In this document: piece by piece, positions 45,801 to 53,167 of the stretch
Layout of the letters: the number at the start of each line of letters is the position of its first letter
Numbering within the stretch: position 1 is the first letter of the stretch
NCBI RefSeq assembly: GCF_018137945.1
Contig: NZ_CP073089.1
Location: forward strand, 3,100,001-3,164,000
Direction: 5' to 3'
DNA from: Brevibacterium sp. W7.2
GTDB taxonomy: Bacteria; Actinomycetota; Actinomycetes; Actinomycetales; Brevibacteriaceae
DNA: 64,000 nt
The notes under the pieces: generated by a model
Seen by the model: the letters and a program-made list of their open reading frames with translations, nothing else
Told to the model about the DNA's origin: nothing
Database searches by the model: none
Program-made: the position numbers and the translations under genes

Positions 45801-46293
45801 CGCGAAGGACCACACGGGACTGCGCTCGGAGGCGAACATCTTCCGTTACCGTCCGCGCCCGGTCACCCTGCGCGTCACCGCGGCGGCGACGGCGTTCGAC
45901 CTCGAGCGCTCGCTCTCGGCCGCGCAGACCGTCGGCTCGACGGTGCAGCTGAGCGTGGCCACGGACATCTCCGCGGACGTGAAGATCGCCGTCGAGCGCT
46001 CCGGTGCGGCCTCCCGCGTCGAATCGGCTGAGGCGTTCGCATCGATGGTCGCCGACGGCCGCTACGACGACACCGTGGGCGCGCGCATCCGCGTCCTCGG
46101 CACGTACGAGCCGGAGCTGCTCGCGGTCGCAGCAGAGCGCCCCGAGGTCGCCGTCATCGACGAGCCCGTCACCTCCTCGGGTCGGGTCGAGCTGCGCTAC
46201 TACGTCCAGGAGCAGGCCGTGTCGATGACGCTGCACCGCTTCGGCAACCCGAGCCGTGACTTCCACGAGCTCGCCGCCGAGCTCAAGGCGTGA
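42862..46293 (+). CDS. putA: Bifunctional proline dehydrogenase / L-glutamate gamma-semialdehyde dehydrogenase
   Basis: Oxidises proline to glutamate in two steps. 1143 residues with a TTG start at 42862. The proline dehydrogenase barrel occupies about 95-450, with KVSSVASQLSMW, RLVKGANLAMETV and YVPAVHPKEF. The aldehyde dehydrogenase domain spans about 500-960, with glutamate in NAETSGKNALV and cysteine in FGHAGQKCSAAS. A C-terminal tail of about 180 residues follows. There is no N-terminal DNA-binding ribbon-helix-helix, so it is not a self-regulator of the enterobacterial type. The divergent multi-HTH gene may fill that role. It ends at a strong terminator. Confidence 0.96.
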   Translation: MLHTDTDLEQLTAASVDTVRRWLRVATNKTAAKNPAAERLSAVLSDPNGLDFTVGFVDRVVRTDDVHAAADALAEVGRLAPETMSKLDRAQIKAGAALAKVMPQVVVPAARTRLRQMVGHMVVDARDKPFGSTVAKLTGEGHRLNINLLGEAVLGDAEADHHLEETHRLLARDDVDYVSVKVSSVASQLSMWAFDETVDYVVDRLRPLYAQAAKAPTGAKFVNLDMEEYRDLELTLAVFTRLLSEPEFTDLEAGIVIQAYQPDALGAIQRLSEFASRRVAAGGAGIKVRLVKGANLAMETVHAEVAGWPTTTCDSKQSTDANYKRVLHWLFTPERMEGLRIGVAGHNLFDIAFAHHLSVAREVTDRVEFEMLQGMATEQAAAVTEDVGDLLLYVPAVHPKEFDVAISYLVRRLEENSATENFMSGIFELANGNAIFDREADRFRASVAQLESELARDGEAAPLPNRTQDRSAAHVAGPAQVVFANEPDTDPSLPANQKWIRSIIAEATAPGYLDSRPAAPTIESTEEIDAMIARGRTAAADWRALGAAARGEILHRAAEIFAARRGEFIAVEAAEVGKMPSQSDPEISEAIDFIRYYALHALELEKLEGATFTPDEMVVVTPPWNFPIAIPTGGTVAALAAGSAVIHKPSGPTPYCSALIVDALWEAGVPRDVLQLSAPIERELGQHLVSHPDVDRVILTGASETAALFKSFRPELHVNAETSGKNALVITPAADRDLAVADLVYSAFGHAGQKCSAASLGIMVGSTYDSERYRKQLIDAASSMVVDWPANLSATMGPLTEDPSDKLRRALTTLEPGESWLLEPKQLDETGRLWSPGIKDGVKPGSFFHLTEVFGPVLGLMHARDLDEAIEFQNAVDFGLTGGVHSLDPDEVRQWLDRVEVGNAYVNRGITGAIVQRQSFGGWKQSSVGLGSKAGGPNYLMLFGHYTDDPATLPGSVGDGQSLERAQADDRRWFDAEFGAAKDHTGLRSEANIFRYRPRPVTLRVTAAATAFDLERSLSAAQTVGSTVQLSVATDISADVKIAVERSGAASRVESAEAFASMVADGRYDDTVGARIRVLGTYEPELLAVAAERPEVAVIDEPVTSSGRVELRYYVQEQAVSMTLHRFGNPSRDFHELAAELKA

Positions 46294-46322
46294 TCATCCG
46301 AGCCTGATCGCCGCGGACACAC

Positions 46323-46369
46323 CGAAGGGCGCTCAGCCACCTCTGACCCAGGTGGCTGAGCGCCCTTCG
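46323..46369. terminator. Bidirectional terminator after putA
   Basis: Perfect 20-bp stem (CGAAGGGCGCTCAGCCACCT and complement) with a 7-nt loop between the convergent putA and GntR/UTRA genes. Part of the stem is identical to the one at 5535-5582. Confidence 0.9.
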
Positions 46370-46377
46370 CCGTTGTC

Positions 46378-46411
46378 TCAGGCCCAGTCGACTCCCTCAG
46401 GCCCAGTCGAC
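46378..46411. repeat. Duplicated 3' end of the GntR/UTRA gene
   Basis: TCAGGCCCAGTCGAC occurs at 46378-46392 and 46397-46411, spaced by TCCC. The downstream copy repeats the last codons and stop of the regulator gene (minus strand) outside the reading frame end, just before the terminator. Confidence 0.85.
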
Positions 46412-47188
46412 GTCGTCGGACGTCAGCCAGCTGAGGGGATTGACGTTGCGTCCGTTGGTGATCGCCACGGACAGGTTGTTCGCCAGGTAGCGGTCCTCGG
46501 AGACCTCGAGCGGGCGGCCCGCCGCGTCCCGGCTGCGACGGACGTGGCGCAGCAGGGGGCGGCCGCGGGCGACGTCGAGCAGCGCCGCATCCTGGATGCC
46601 GCAGACGATGGCGGAGAAGACGTGGTCGGCTCCGGCGAAGACGATGCCGTGGACGTCGGCGAGGTGACGGGTGACCGATCCGAGGTCCGCGGGCAGCGCC
46701 TCGATGATCTGCCCGAGGCTCTCGGGGTAGCGGGTGCGCTCGACCATGACCTTCTCCCCGTCGAGCGTGCGCACGCGCAGCACCGCGAGCACCCGGGCGC
46801 GCGGATCGACGCCGAGCGCAGCAGCGGTCCGCTCGCCCGCGATCTCCCAGCTCTGCTCGACGACGAGTCCGCCGGGAGTCCGTCCGTGGGCGCTGGCCCA
46901 TTGGGCGAAGCTGCGGAACTCCTCGGCGATCGCGGCGGGCCGGGGCACCCTGAGCACCGATTTGCGCACGCCGCGCCGGCCGCTGATCGTGCCTTCGGCG
47001 ACGAGCAGTCTCAGCGATTCGCGCACTGTGCCGGGAGCGACGCCGAACTCCTCGGCGAGCACCGTCTCGGCGGGCAGGTTGTCCCCGACCGCCAGTCGTC
47101 CGTCGCGGATCGCGTCACGGATCTGCTCGGCGATCTGCTCGTAGCGCGCACCCGTCTGGCCGTTCGCCGCCGCCTGTCCCGTGGTCAT
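46397..47188 (-). CDS. GntR-family regulator with UTRA domain
   Basis: 263 residues from the ATG at 47188. The N-terminal winged helix has NLPAETVLAEEFGVAPGTVR, and the C-terminal UTRA ligand-binding domain ends with VSEDRYLANNLSVAITNG. UTRA regulators usually sense small sugars, phosphonates or phosphate esters. It is divergent from an ABC importer with phosphatase genes. Two TTCAC-NN-GTGAA palindromes in the shared promoter region are probable operators, one next to the importer's -35. Repression relieved by an imported organophosphate is inferred. Confidence 0.88.
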   Translation of the reverse strand: MTTGQAAANGQTGARYEQIAEQIRDAIRDGRLAVGDNLPAETVLAEEFGVAPGTVRESLRLLVAEGTISGRRGVRKSVLRVPRPAAIAEEFRSFAQWASAHGRTPGGLVVEQSWEIAGERTAAALGVDPRARVLAVLRVRTLDGEKVMVERTRYPESLGQIIEALPADLGSVTRHLADVHGIVFAGADHVFSAIVCGIQDAALLDVARGRPLLRHVRRSRDAAGRPLEVSEDRYLANNLSVAITNGRNVNPLSWLTSDDVDWA

Positions 47189-47295
47189 GGGCCCCCTCTC
47201 CACTCCCGCCATCATTCCACTCTGCCAGAACGGGCCCGGAACCCGGGTCCGCGAATTCACCGAGTCGTCACCACGCTTCCACTCCACCGTCAATG

Positions 47296-47339
47296 TTCAC
47301 TGGTGAAGTACAACTGTCGCACTCAAGTTCACCAGTGAA
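47296..47339. promoter_or_regulatory. Two palindromic operators in the UTRA regulator/importer intergenic region
   Basis: TTCACTGGTGAA (47296-47307) and TTCACCAGTGAA (47328-47339) are exact reverse complements of each other, and each has perfect 5-bp arms. Centre-to-centre spacing is 32 bp, about three helical turns, so two dimers would bind one DNA face. The second lies directly before the importer's -35. Confidence 0.7.
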
Positions 47340-47343
47340 CTCA

Positions 47344-47373
47344 TTGTGTGATCCGCCCGACATCTTCTAGGGT
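47344..47373 (+). promoter_or_regulatory. Promoter of the ABC importer operon
   Basis: TTGTGT (47344-47349), an 18-bp spacer and TAGGGT (47368-47373). The transcript would start near 47380, about 65 nt before the first ATG. Confidence 0.6.
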
Positions 47374-47444
47374 GGGAATCGTTCCGCCCCTTCCGCACGA
47401 CCCGAGTGCGCCCTGCGCACACAGTCCGAAAGGCGAGTTCAACC

Positions 47445-48587
47445 ATGTCCAGAATCACGCGCACGCTCACAGCAGTCGCAGCCGCAGGAACCCTTGCCGT
47501 TCTCGCAGGATGCGGATCCGCCGCCGCCGAATCCGATGAGTCGGCCAACTGGCGCCAGGCCACCTCCGTCGCCGAGGGCGGGGGCATGGATGCCCTCATC
47601 TCCGCGGCACAGGCCGAAGGCACCCTCAACGTCATGGGCCTCTACCCCGACTGGGCGAACTACGGGGGCCTGCTCGACGCGTTCTCGGAGAAGTACGGCA
47701 TCGAGATCAACAACGACACGTCCTCCGGCTCGAGCCAGGACCAGATCAATGCGGTGAAGAACCGCGTCGGCCAGGACACCTCGCTCGACTACCTCGACAC
47801 CGGCGAGTCCTTCGCCGTGACCTCGACGAACGAGAAGCTGCTCGCGAACTACACCCCGGAGACCGCCGGTGACCTGCCGGAGACCATGAAGTCCGCCGAC
47901 GGCACGTGGTACAACCACCTCGGCGGCACGGTGGGCATCGGCTGCGACGCCGCCGCCGTCGAGACCTGCCCGACGAGCTTCGCCGACCTCCTCGACCCGC
48001 AGTACGAGGGCCAGGTCGCGCTGCCGGGCGATCCCACCACGGGTGAGTCGGGCTTCATGATCGTCTATGCCGCAGCACTGGCCAACGGCGGCAGCCTCGA
48101 TGACATCCAGCCCGGGATCGACTACTTCGCGCAGCTCTCCGACTCGGGCAACCTCATCCCGTCCGAAGCGGTCTCCGGCACGGTCGAGACCGGGGAGACG
48201 CCGATCGTCCTCAACTGGGATTACCTGCTGCTGCAGTGGGCCGACGACGTCCGGGACTCCGGCGTCGACCTCACGACGACGATCCCCTCCGACGGGACCG
48301 TGTCCTCGTACTATGCCGCTTCGGTCAACGCCGACGCCCCGCACCCGGCTGTCGCCCGCCTGTGGCAGGAGTTCGTCTTCAGCGACGAGGGGCAGAACCT
48401 CCTCCTCCAGGGCTACGTCAAGCCCGGCCGCCTCGACGCGATGGTCGACGCCGGAACCGTCGACGAGGAGGCGCTCGGCAAGCTGCCCGAAGCCGCGACG
48501 AGCGAACCGGCACCGCAGCCGAATGAGGAGCAGCGCGCCTCGCAGCAGCAGGTGCTCGCCGACAACTGGGCCCAGGCCGTCGGATGA
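47445..48587 (+). CDS. ABC transporter substrate-binding lipoprotein
   Basis: 380 residues. Lipoprotein signal MSRITRTLTAVAAAGTLAVL-AGC with the lipidated Cys at 23. The mature part is a periplasmic-binding fold of the extracellular solute-binding (iron/polyamine/phosphonate-like) class: EGTLNVMGLYPDWANYGGLL, YLDTGESFAV, VALPGDPTTGESGFM and PIVLNWDYLLLQW. The ATG at 47445 has AAAGG upstream. It overlaps the first permease by ATGA. The substrate cannot be read directly. The operon's phosphatase and phosphodiesterase genes suggest an organophosphate. Confidence 0.9.
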   Translation: MSRITRTLTAVAAAGTLAVLAGCGSAAAESDESANWRQATSVAEGGGMDALISAAQAEGTLNVMGLYPDWANYGGLLDAFSEKYGIEINNDTSSGSSQDQINAVKNRVGQDTSLDYLDTGESFAVTSTNEKLLANYTPETAGDLPETMKSADGTWYNHLGGTVGIGCDAAAVETCPTSFADLLDPQYEGQVALPGDPTTGESGFMIVYAAALANGGSLDDIQPGIDYFAQLSDSGNLIPSEAVSGTVETGETPIVLNWDYLLLQWADDVRDSGVDLTTTIPSDGTVSSYYAASVNADAPHPAVARLWQEFVFSDEGQNLLLQGYVKPGRLDAMVDAGTVDEEALGKLPEAATSEPAPQPNEEQRASQQQVLADNWAQAVG

Positions 48588-49471
48588 CCCTGCCGACCGC
48601 AGCCCCCTCCCGTCCGGGTCGGCGAGTCCTCTCGCCGGCCTGGGCGGCCCTGGCACCGCTGACGCTCATCCTCACGGTCTTCTTCGCCGTGCCCGTCATC
48701 GGCATGGTCGTCACCTCGCTGCTCGTCCCCGGTGACGCGGGGCAGGAGCCGAGCCTCGGGTTCGCGAACTTCGCCTCGCTCGGCTCGGGCTCTCGGTCGC
48801 TGGCCCTGCAGAACAGCCTCATCCTCTCCTTCGCCGCGGCGACGGTCGCGATGGTCGCCGGCGGGATCTGCGCATGGGCGCTCTCAGCCGTGCGGTCGAA
48901 GGTCGTCGGCGCGATCGCCGCGGTCGTCTCGAGCGTGCTCGCCAACGACGGCGGGGTGCCGCTGGCGTTCTCCTTCATCGTCGCCGTCGGCAACACCGGC
49001 TACTTCGTCTCGCTGCTCACCGCGCTCGATCCGTCCTTCACCCTCTACAGCGTCAAGGGCCTCATCCTCATGTACCAGTACTTCCTCATCCCGACGATGA
49101 TCCTGCTCACCCTCCCGAGCTTCATCGCCCTCAAGCGGGAGTGGCGGGAGGCGAGCGCGTCCCTCGGGGGCACGTCGTGGGTCTTCTGGCGCCGGGTCGG
49201 GATCCCGGTCCTCACCCCCGCCGTACTCGGCGCATGGCTGCTGATGTTCGGGGCCGCCTTCGGCACCCACGCCTCGGCGGCGGTGCTCATCGGCACCGGA
49301 GCGTTCCCGCTCATCCCCCTCGAGATCGCCGGGCAGCTCGCGAGCTCCGCGGCCACCGGCGGCGAGGGCACGGCGATGGCGCTCGGCGTGACGACCGGAG
49401 TCGTTGCCGTCATCGTGCTCATCGCCTTCAACGCCCTGACGAAGAGGAGCGCCGCATGGCTCGATCGCTGA
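48584..49471 (+). CDS. ABC transporter permease (first)
   Basis: 295 residues with six predicted membrane helices. The binding-protein-dependent permease (EAA-like) loop is in LKREWREASASLGGTSWVFW. Start and stop overlap the neighbouring genes (ATGA upstream, 16 bp with the second permease). It forms the transmembrane heterodimer with the next gene. Confidence 0.92.
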   Translation: MTLPTAAPSRPGRRVLSPAWAALAPLTLILTVFFAVPVIGMVVTSLLVPGDAGQEPSLGFANFASLGSGSRSLALQNSLILSFAAATVAMVAGGICAWALSAVRSKVVGAIAAVVSSVLANDGGVPLAFSFIVAVGNTGYFVSLLTALDPSFTLYSVKGLILMYQYFLIPTMILLTLPSFIALKREWREASASLGGTSWVFWRRVGIPVLTPAVLGAWLLMFGAAFGTHASAAVLIGTGAFPLIPLEIAGQLASSAATGGEGTAMALGVTTGVVAVIVLIAFNALTKRSAAWLDR

Positions 49472-50354
49472 ACCCCCGTCTCGGCGAGAGCAGGACCGCC
49501 CGCACCCTCACCTGGCTGCCGCTCATCGCCCTGGCGATCTTCGTGCTCACCCCGCAGCTGAGCTCGCTGACGTATGCGTTCTTCCGGACCGACGGCACGT
49601 TCACCACGGACGGGCTGACGGGACTGGCCGACTCCGGGGCGATCGTCGCCCCGCTCATCCGCAGCCTCCTCATCGCCGCGCTCACCTCCCTCGTGCTCAT
49701 CGGCACGCTCGTCCCCGCCGTCGTCGCCGTCCACCTCTGGGCGCCCCGACTGCGGTCGCTGCTCTCCATCCTCTGCACCCTGCCGCTCGTCATCCCCGCG
49801 ATCGCCATCGCCGCGGGCATGACGACGGTGCTGCGGGGACTCGCGTCGAACGGCCGGGGCAGTCTCGGCATGGAGATCAACCTCCTCCTCCAGGCGGAGA
49901 ACCTGCCGCTCGTGCTCGTCGGCACCTACGTCATCCTCTGCCTGCCGTTCACCTACCGCTCGATCGACGCAGGACTCTCCTCCCTCGATCTGCGCACCCT
50001 CCACGAGGCCTCGGCCTCCCTCGGCGCGAGCCTGCGGACCACCCTGGCGCGCGTCGTCGTGCCCAACATCCGCGGGTCGGTGATGTTCTCCGCGTTCTAC
50101 GCCTTCGCGCTCTCGATCGGGGAGTACACGATCGCGGCCACCCTCTCGATCAACACCCTGCCCGTGTTCCTCAACACCCTCTCGGACGCGAACTTCCGCG
50201 GGTCGATCACCCTGTCCGTCCTGCTCAACCTCACCACCTGGCTGCTGCTCGCGACCGCGACCATCAGCGCCTCACGATTCGACCGACGCAGCCTCGGCGA
50301 CGCGGCAGCCCCCGCCGCCCCGGCCGCCGCGCCGCAGAAGGAGACCCAGCCCGC

Positions 50355-50358
<4 letters not shown>
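49456..50358 (+). CDS. ABC transporter permease (second)
   Basis: 300 residues from the ATG at 49456, inside the end of the first permease gene. Six membrane helices, and the EAA-like loop is LRTLHEASASLGASLRTTLA. It resembles the second permease of Fbp/Pot/phosphonate-type importers. An Ala/Pro-rich tail ends the protein. It overlaps the ATPase gene by ATGA. Confidence 0.92.
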
Positions 50359-51448
<1,090 letters not shown>

Positions 51449-51458
<10 letters not shown>

Positions 51459-52132
51459 TCGACACCGCTCTGCCCGTCCGTGCGGCGATCTTCGACTGCG
51501 ACGGCATCCTCGTCGACTCGGAGCGGCCCTGGCTCGACCTCATGGCGTTCCATCTCGAGCGGCTCGGCGCCGACCGTACCGCCGCGGAGTCCTTCCGCGG
51601 TCTCACCGCCGCCGAGGCGGTGGCCCGTCTCGACGCAGCGCGCACCGGCACCGCCCCGGTTCCCGCGGTCGCCGAGGTCGACCGCGCCTACAGTGCGGCC
51701 CTGACCGCGGTGTCGGCCCCGATGCCGGGGGTGCCCGAGCTCGTGCGCGCGCTCTCCGGCGCCGTGCCGATCGCGGTGGCGAGCAACGGTCGCCGCGCGG
51801 ACGTGCGCGGGCTGCTCGACCGGACGGGACTGCTGCCGCACTTCGACGAGGTCGTCACGATCGACGACGTCGACCGCGGGAAGCCGTTCCCCGACATCTA
51901 CGAGCAGGCCGCCCGGGCGCTCGGCCTCACCCCCGCCGCGGCCGTCGCGTTCGAGGACTCGCGCGTCGGGTCGCAGGCCGCTCACACCGCCGGATGCACC
52001 GTCATCGGCGTCAACGCCGATCCGTCCGTCGCCCTCGTCTCCGCCGTGCGCCTGGCGGACCTCACGCAGCTGCGCTTCGATCCTGCGACCTCCACCCTCC
52101 ACCTCGACTCCCGAAGGGGCGACGACCGATGA
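51449..52132 (+). CDS. HAD-superfamily phosphatase (beta-phosphoglucomutase-like)
   Basis: 227 residues with a GTG start at 51449 inside the ATPase gene. A second GTG at 51455 is possible. HAD motifs: I FDCDGILVDSE (nucleophile and acid Asp), II VASNGRR, III lysine in RGKPFPDIY and IV FEDSRVGSQAA. A helical cap lies between I and II. As the fifth gene of the importer operon it probably removes phosphate from the imported or processed monoester. It lacks the features I would expect of phosphonoacetaldehyde hydrolase. Confidence 0.88.
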
Positions 52133-53019
52133 CCTTCACCCTCCAGACCTGGAACGTGTGGTTCGGCGGCCGGGAGGTGGACTTCGGCCAGGACAAGCAG
52201 TACGCGATCGCCGCACAGTTCCCCGCCGAGATCCTCGCCGTCCAGGAGTGCTGGGGCGCCGCGGCCGAAGCGCTCGCCCCCAAGCTCACCGCCGCCCTCG
52301 CCCAGTCCGGCCCGGACGTCGCAGTGCTGAGCACCGGGGAGGCCACGGCCGTCGACACCGATACGATGCCGTTCGCGCAGGCCGCCCTCGTCCGGCCGGT
52401 GCCCGAAGGCCCGCAGGTCCTCGTGTGGTCCGTCCACCTCGCGCCCTACCCGTACGGTCCCTATCAGGCGCTGGCCGGCCGGGGACAGGAGATCGCCGAC
52501 GCCGAGGAGGCTGAGCGCCTCGCCCAGATCACCGCGGTGCTCGCAGAGACCGAGCGCATCCTCACCGCCGCGGGCGACCCGGAGATGCCCGTCGTCATCA
52601 GCGGCGACTTCAATGCCCCGGCGACGCTCGACTGGCACGCGCGAGCGGACCGGCCGAACACCCGGTGGGCGAGCACCGACGCCGTGCTCGCCGCCGGGTT
52701 CGTCGACACCTATCGGCACATCCACCCGGACCCGGCCGCGACTCCCGCCGACACGTGGTCCCCGATCGAACCGCTCCCCACAGGAGACGGCGGCGGCGAA
52801 CCGCGGGACAGGATCGACTTCGTCTTCTCCCGCGGACTCGACGTGCTCGACGCGGTGGTCCGCGGCTGCGTGGCCGCCGGCGAGGAGCACCCGCGCTCCG
52901 GGTTCGCCGATGTCGGCGGACGCTGCGCACTCATCCCCGGTCAGCGGGACAATCGGTTTCCCTCCGACCATCAGCTCGTCGAGACGCGGTTCGCGTTCCG
53001 TGTCGGTCCCGGAGTGTAG
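52129..53019 (+). CDS. Cytoplasmic endonuclease/exonuclease/phosphatase-fold hydrolase of the importer operon
   Basis: 296 residues from the ATG at 52129, overlapping the HAD stop codon (ATGA). No signal peptide or membrane helix. The EEP catalytic set is complete: QTWNVWFGG, LAVQECW, VWSVHLAPYPYGPYQA, ISGDFNAPATLDW, RIDFVFSRG and PSDHQLVETRF. EEP enzymes cleave phosphodiesters or phosphomonoesters. With the HAD phosphatase it could take an imported phosphodiester down to free phosphate. The substrate is unknown. Confidence 0.87.
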   Translation: MTFTLQTWNVWFGGREVDFGQDKQYAIAAQFPAEILAVQECWGAAAEALAPKLTAALAQSGPDVAVLSTGEATAVDTDTMPFAQAALVRPVPEGPQVLVWSVHLAPYPYGPYQALAGRGQEIADAEEAERLAQITAVLAETERILTAAGDPEMPVVISGDFNAPATLDWHARADRPNTRWASTDAVLAAGFVDTYRHIHPDPAATPADTWSPIEPLPTGDGGGEPRDRIDFVFSRGLDVLDAVVRGCVAAGEEHPRSGFADVGGRCALIPGQRDNRFPSDHQLVETRFAFRVGPGV

Positions 53020-53058
53020 GCTCGGTCACAGTCAGCGCGTTCAGTGGACTGCCCGAGT

Positions 53059-53080
53059 GTTCACATCGCGTTCACATGGT
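53059..53080 (+). promoter_or_regulatory. PHO-box-like direct repeat upstream of the nuclease gene
   Basis: GTTCACATCGC and GTTCACATGGT are two adjacent 11-bp direct repeats with the GTTCAC core described for actinobacterial PhoP sites. A third, looser GTTCAG lies at 53039. The pair ends 27 bp before the -10 TAGGGT (53108-53113), a normal activator position. Phosphate-starvation control is the likely meaning. Confidence 0.65.
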
Positions 53081-53107
53081 TGCCGTCGGCGTCGACCAGT
53101 GGGCCGA

Positions 53108-53113
53108 TAGGGT
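53108..53113 (+). promoter_or_regulatory. -10 box of the extracellular nuclease gene
   Basis: TAGGGT about 55 bp before the start codon at 53168. There is no clear -35 hexamer, as expected for an activator-dependent promoter. Confidence 0.5.
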
Positions 53114-53167
53114 GCAAGGGATCCGTCCGTCACGTCCGCGTGTGCCCACTGATCCCGAAAGGCCTCC

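Noticed and set aside
42754..46266. Open frame of 1170 codons on the minus strand opposite putA
   Set aside because: putA on the plus strand has full active-site motifs over its length. The opposite frame is a low-complexity shadow.
53039..53049. Third PHO-box unit GTTCAGTGGAC
   Set aside because: It is 20 bp from the first clear unit rather than 11 or 22, so it is out of register and may be chance.
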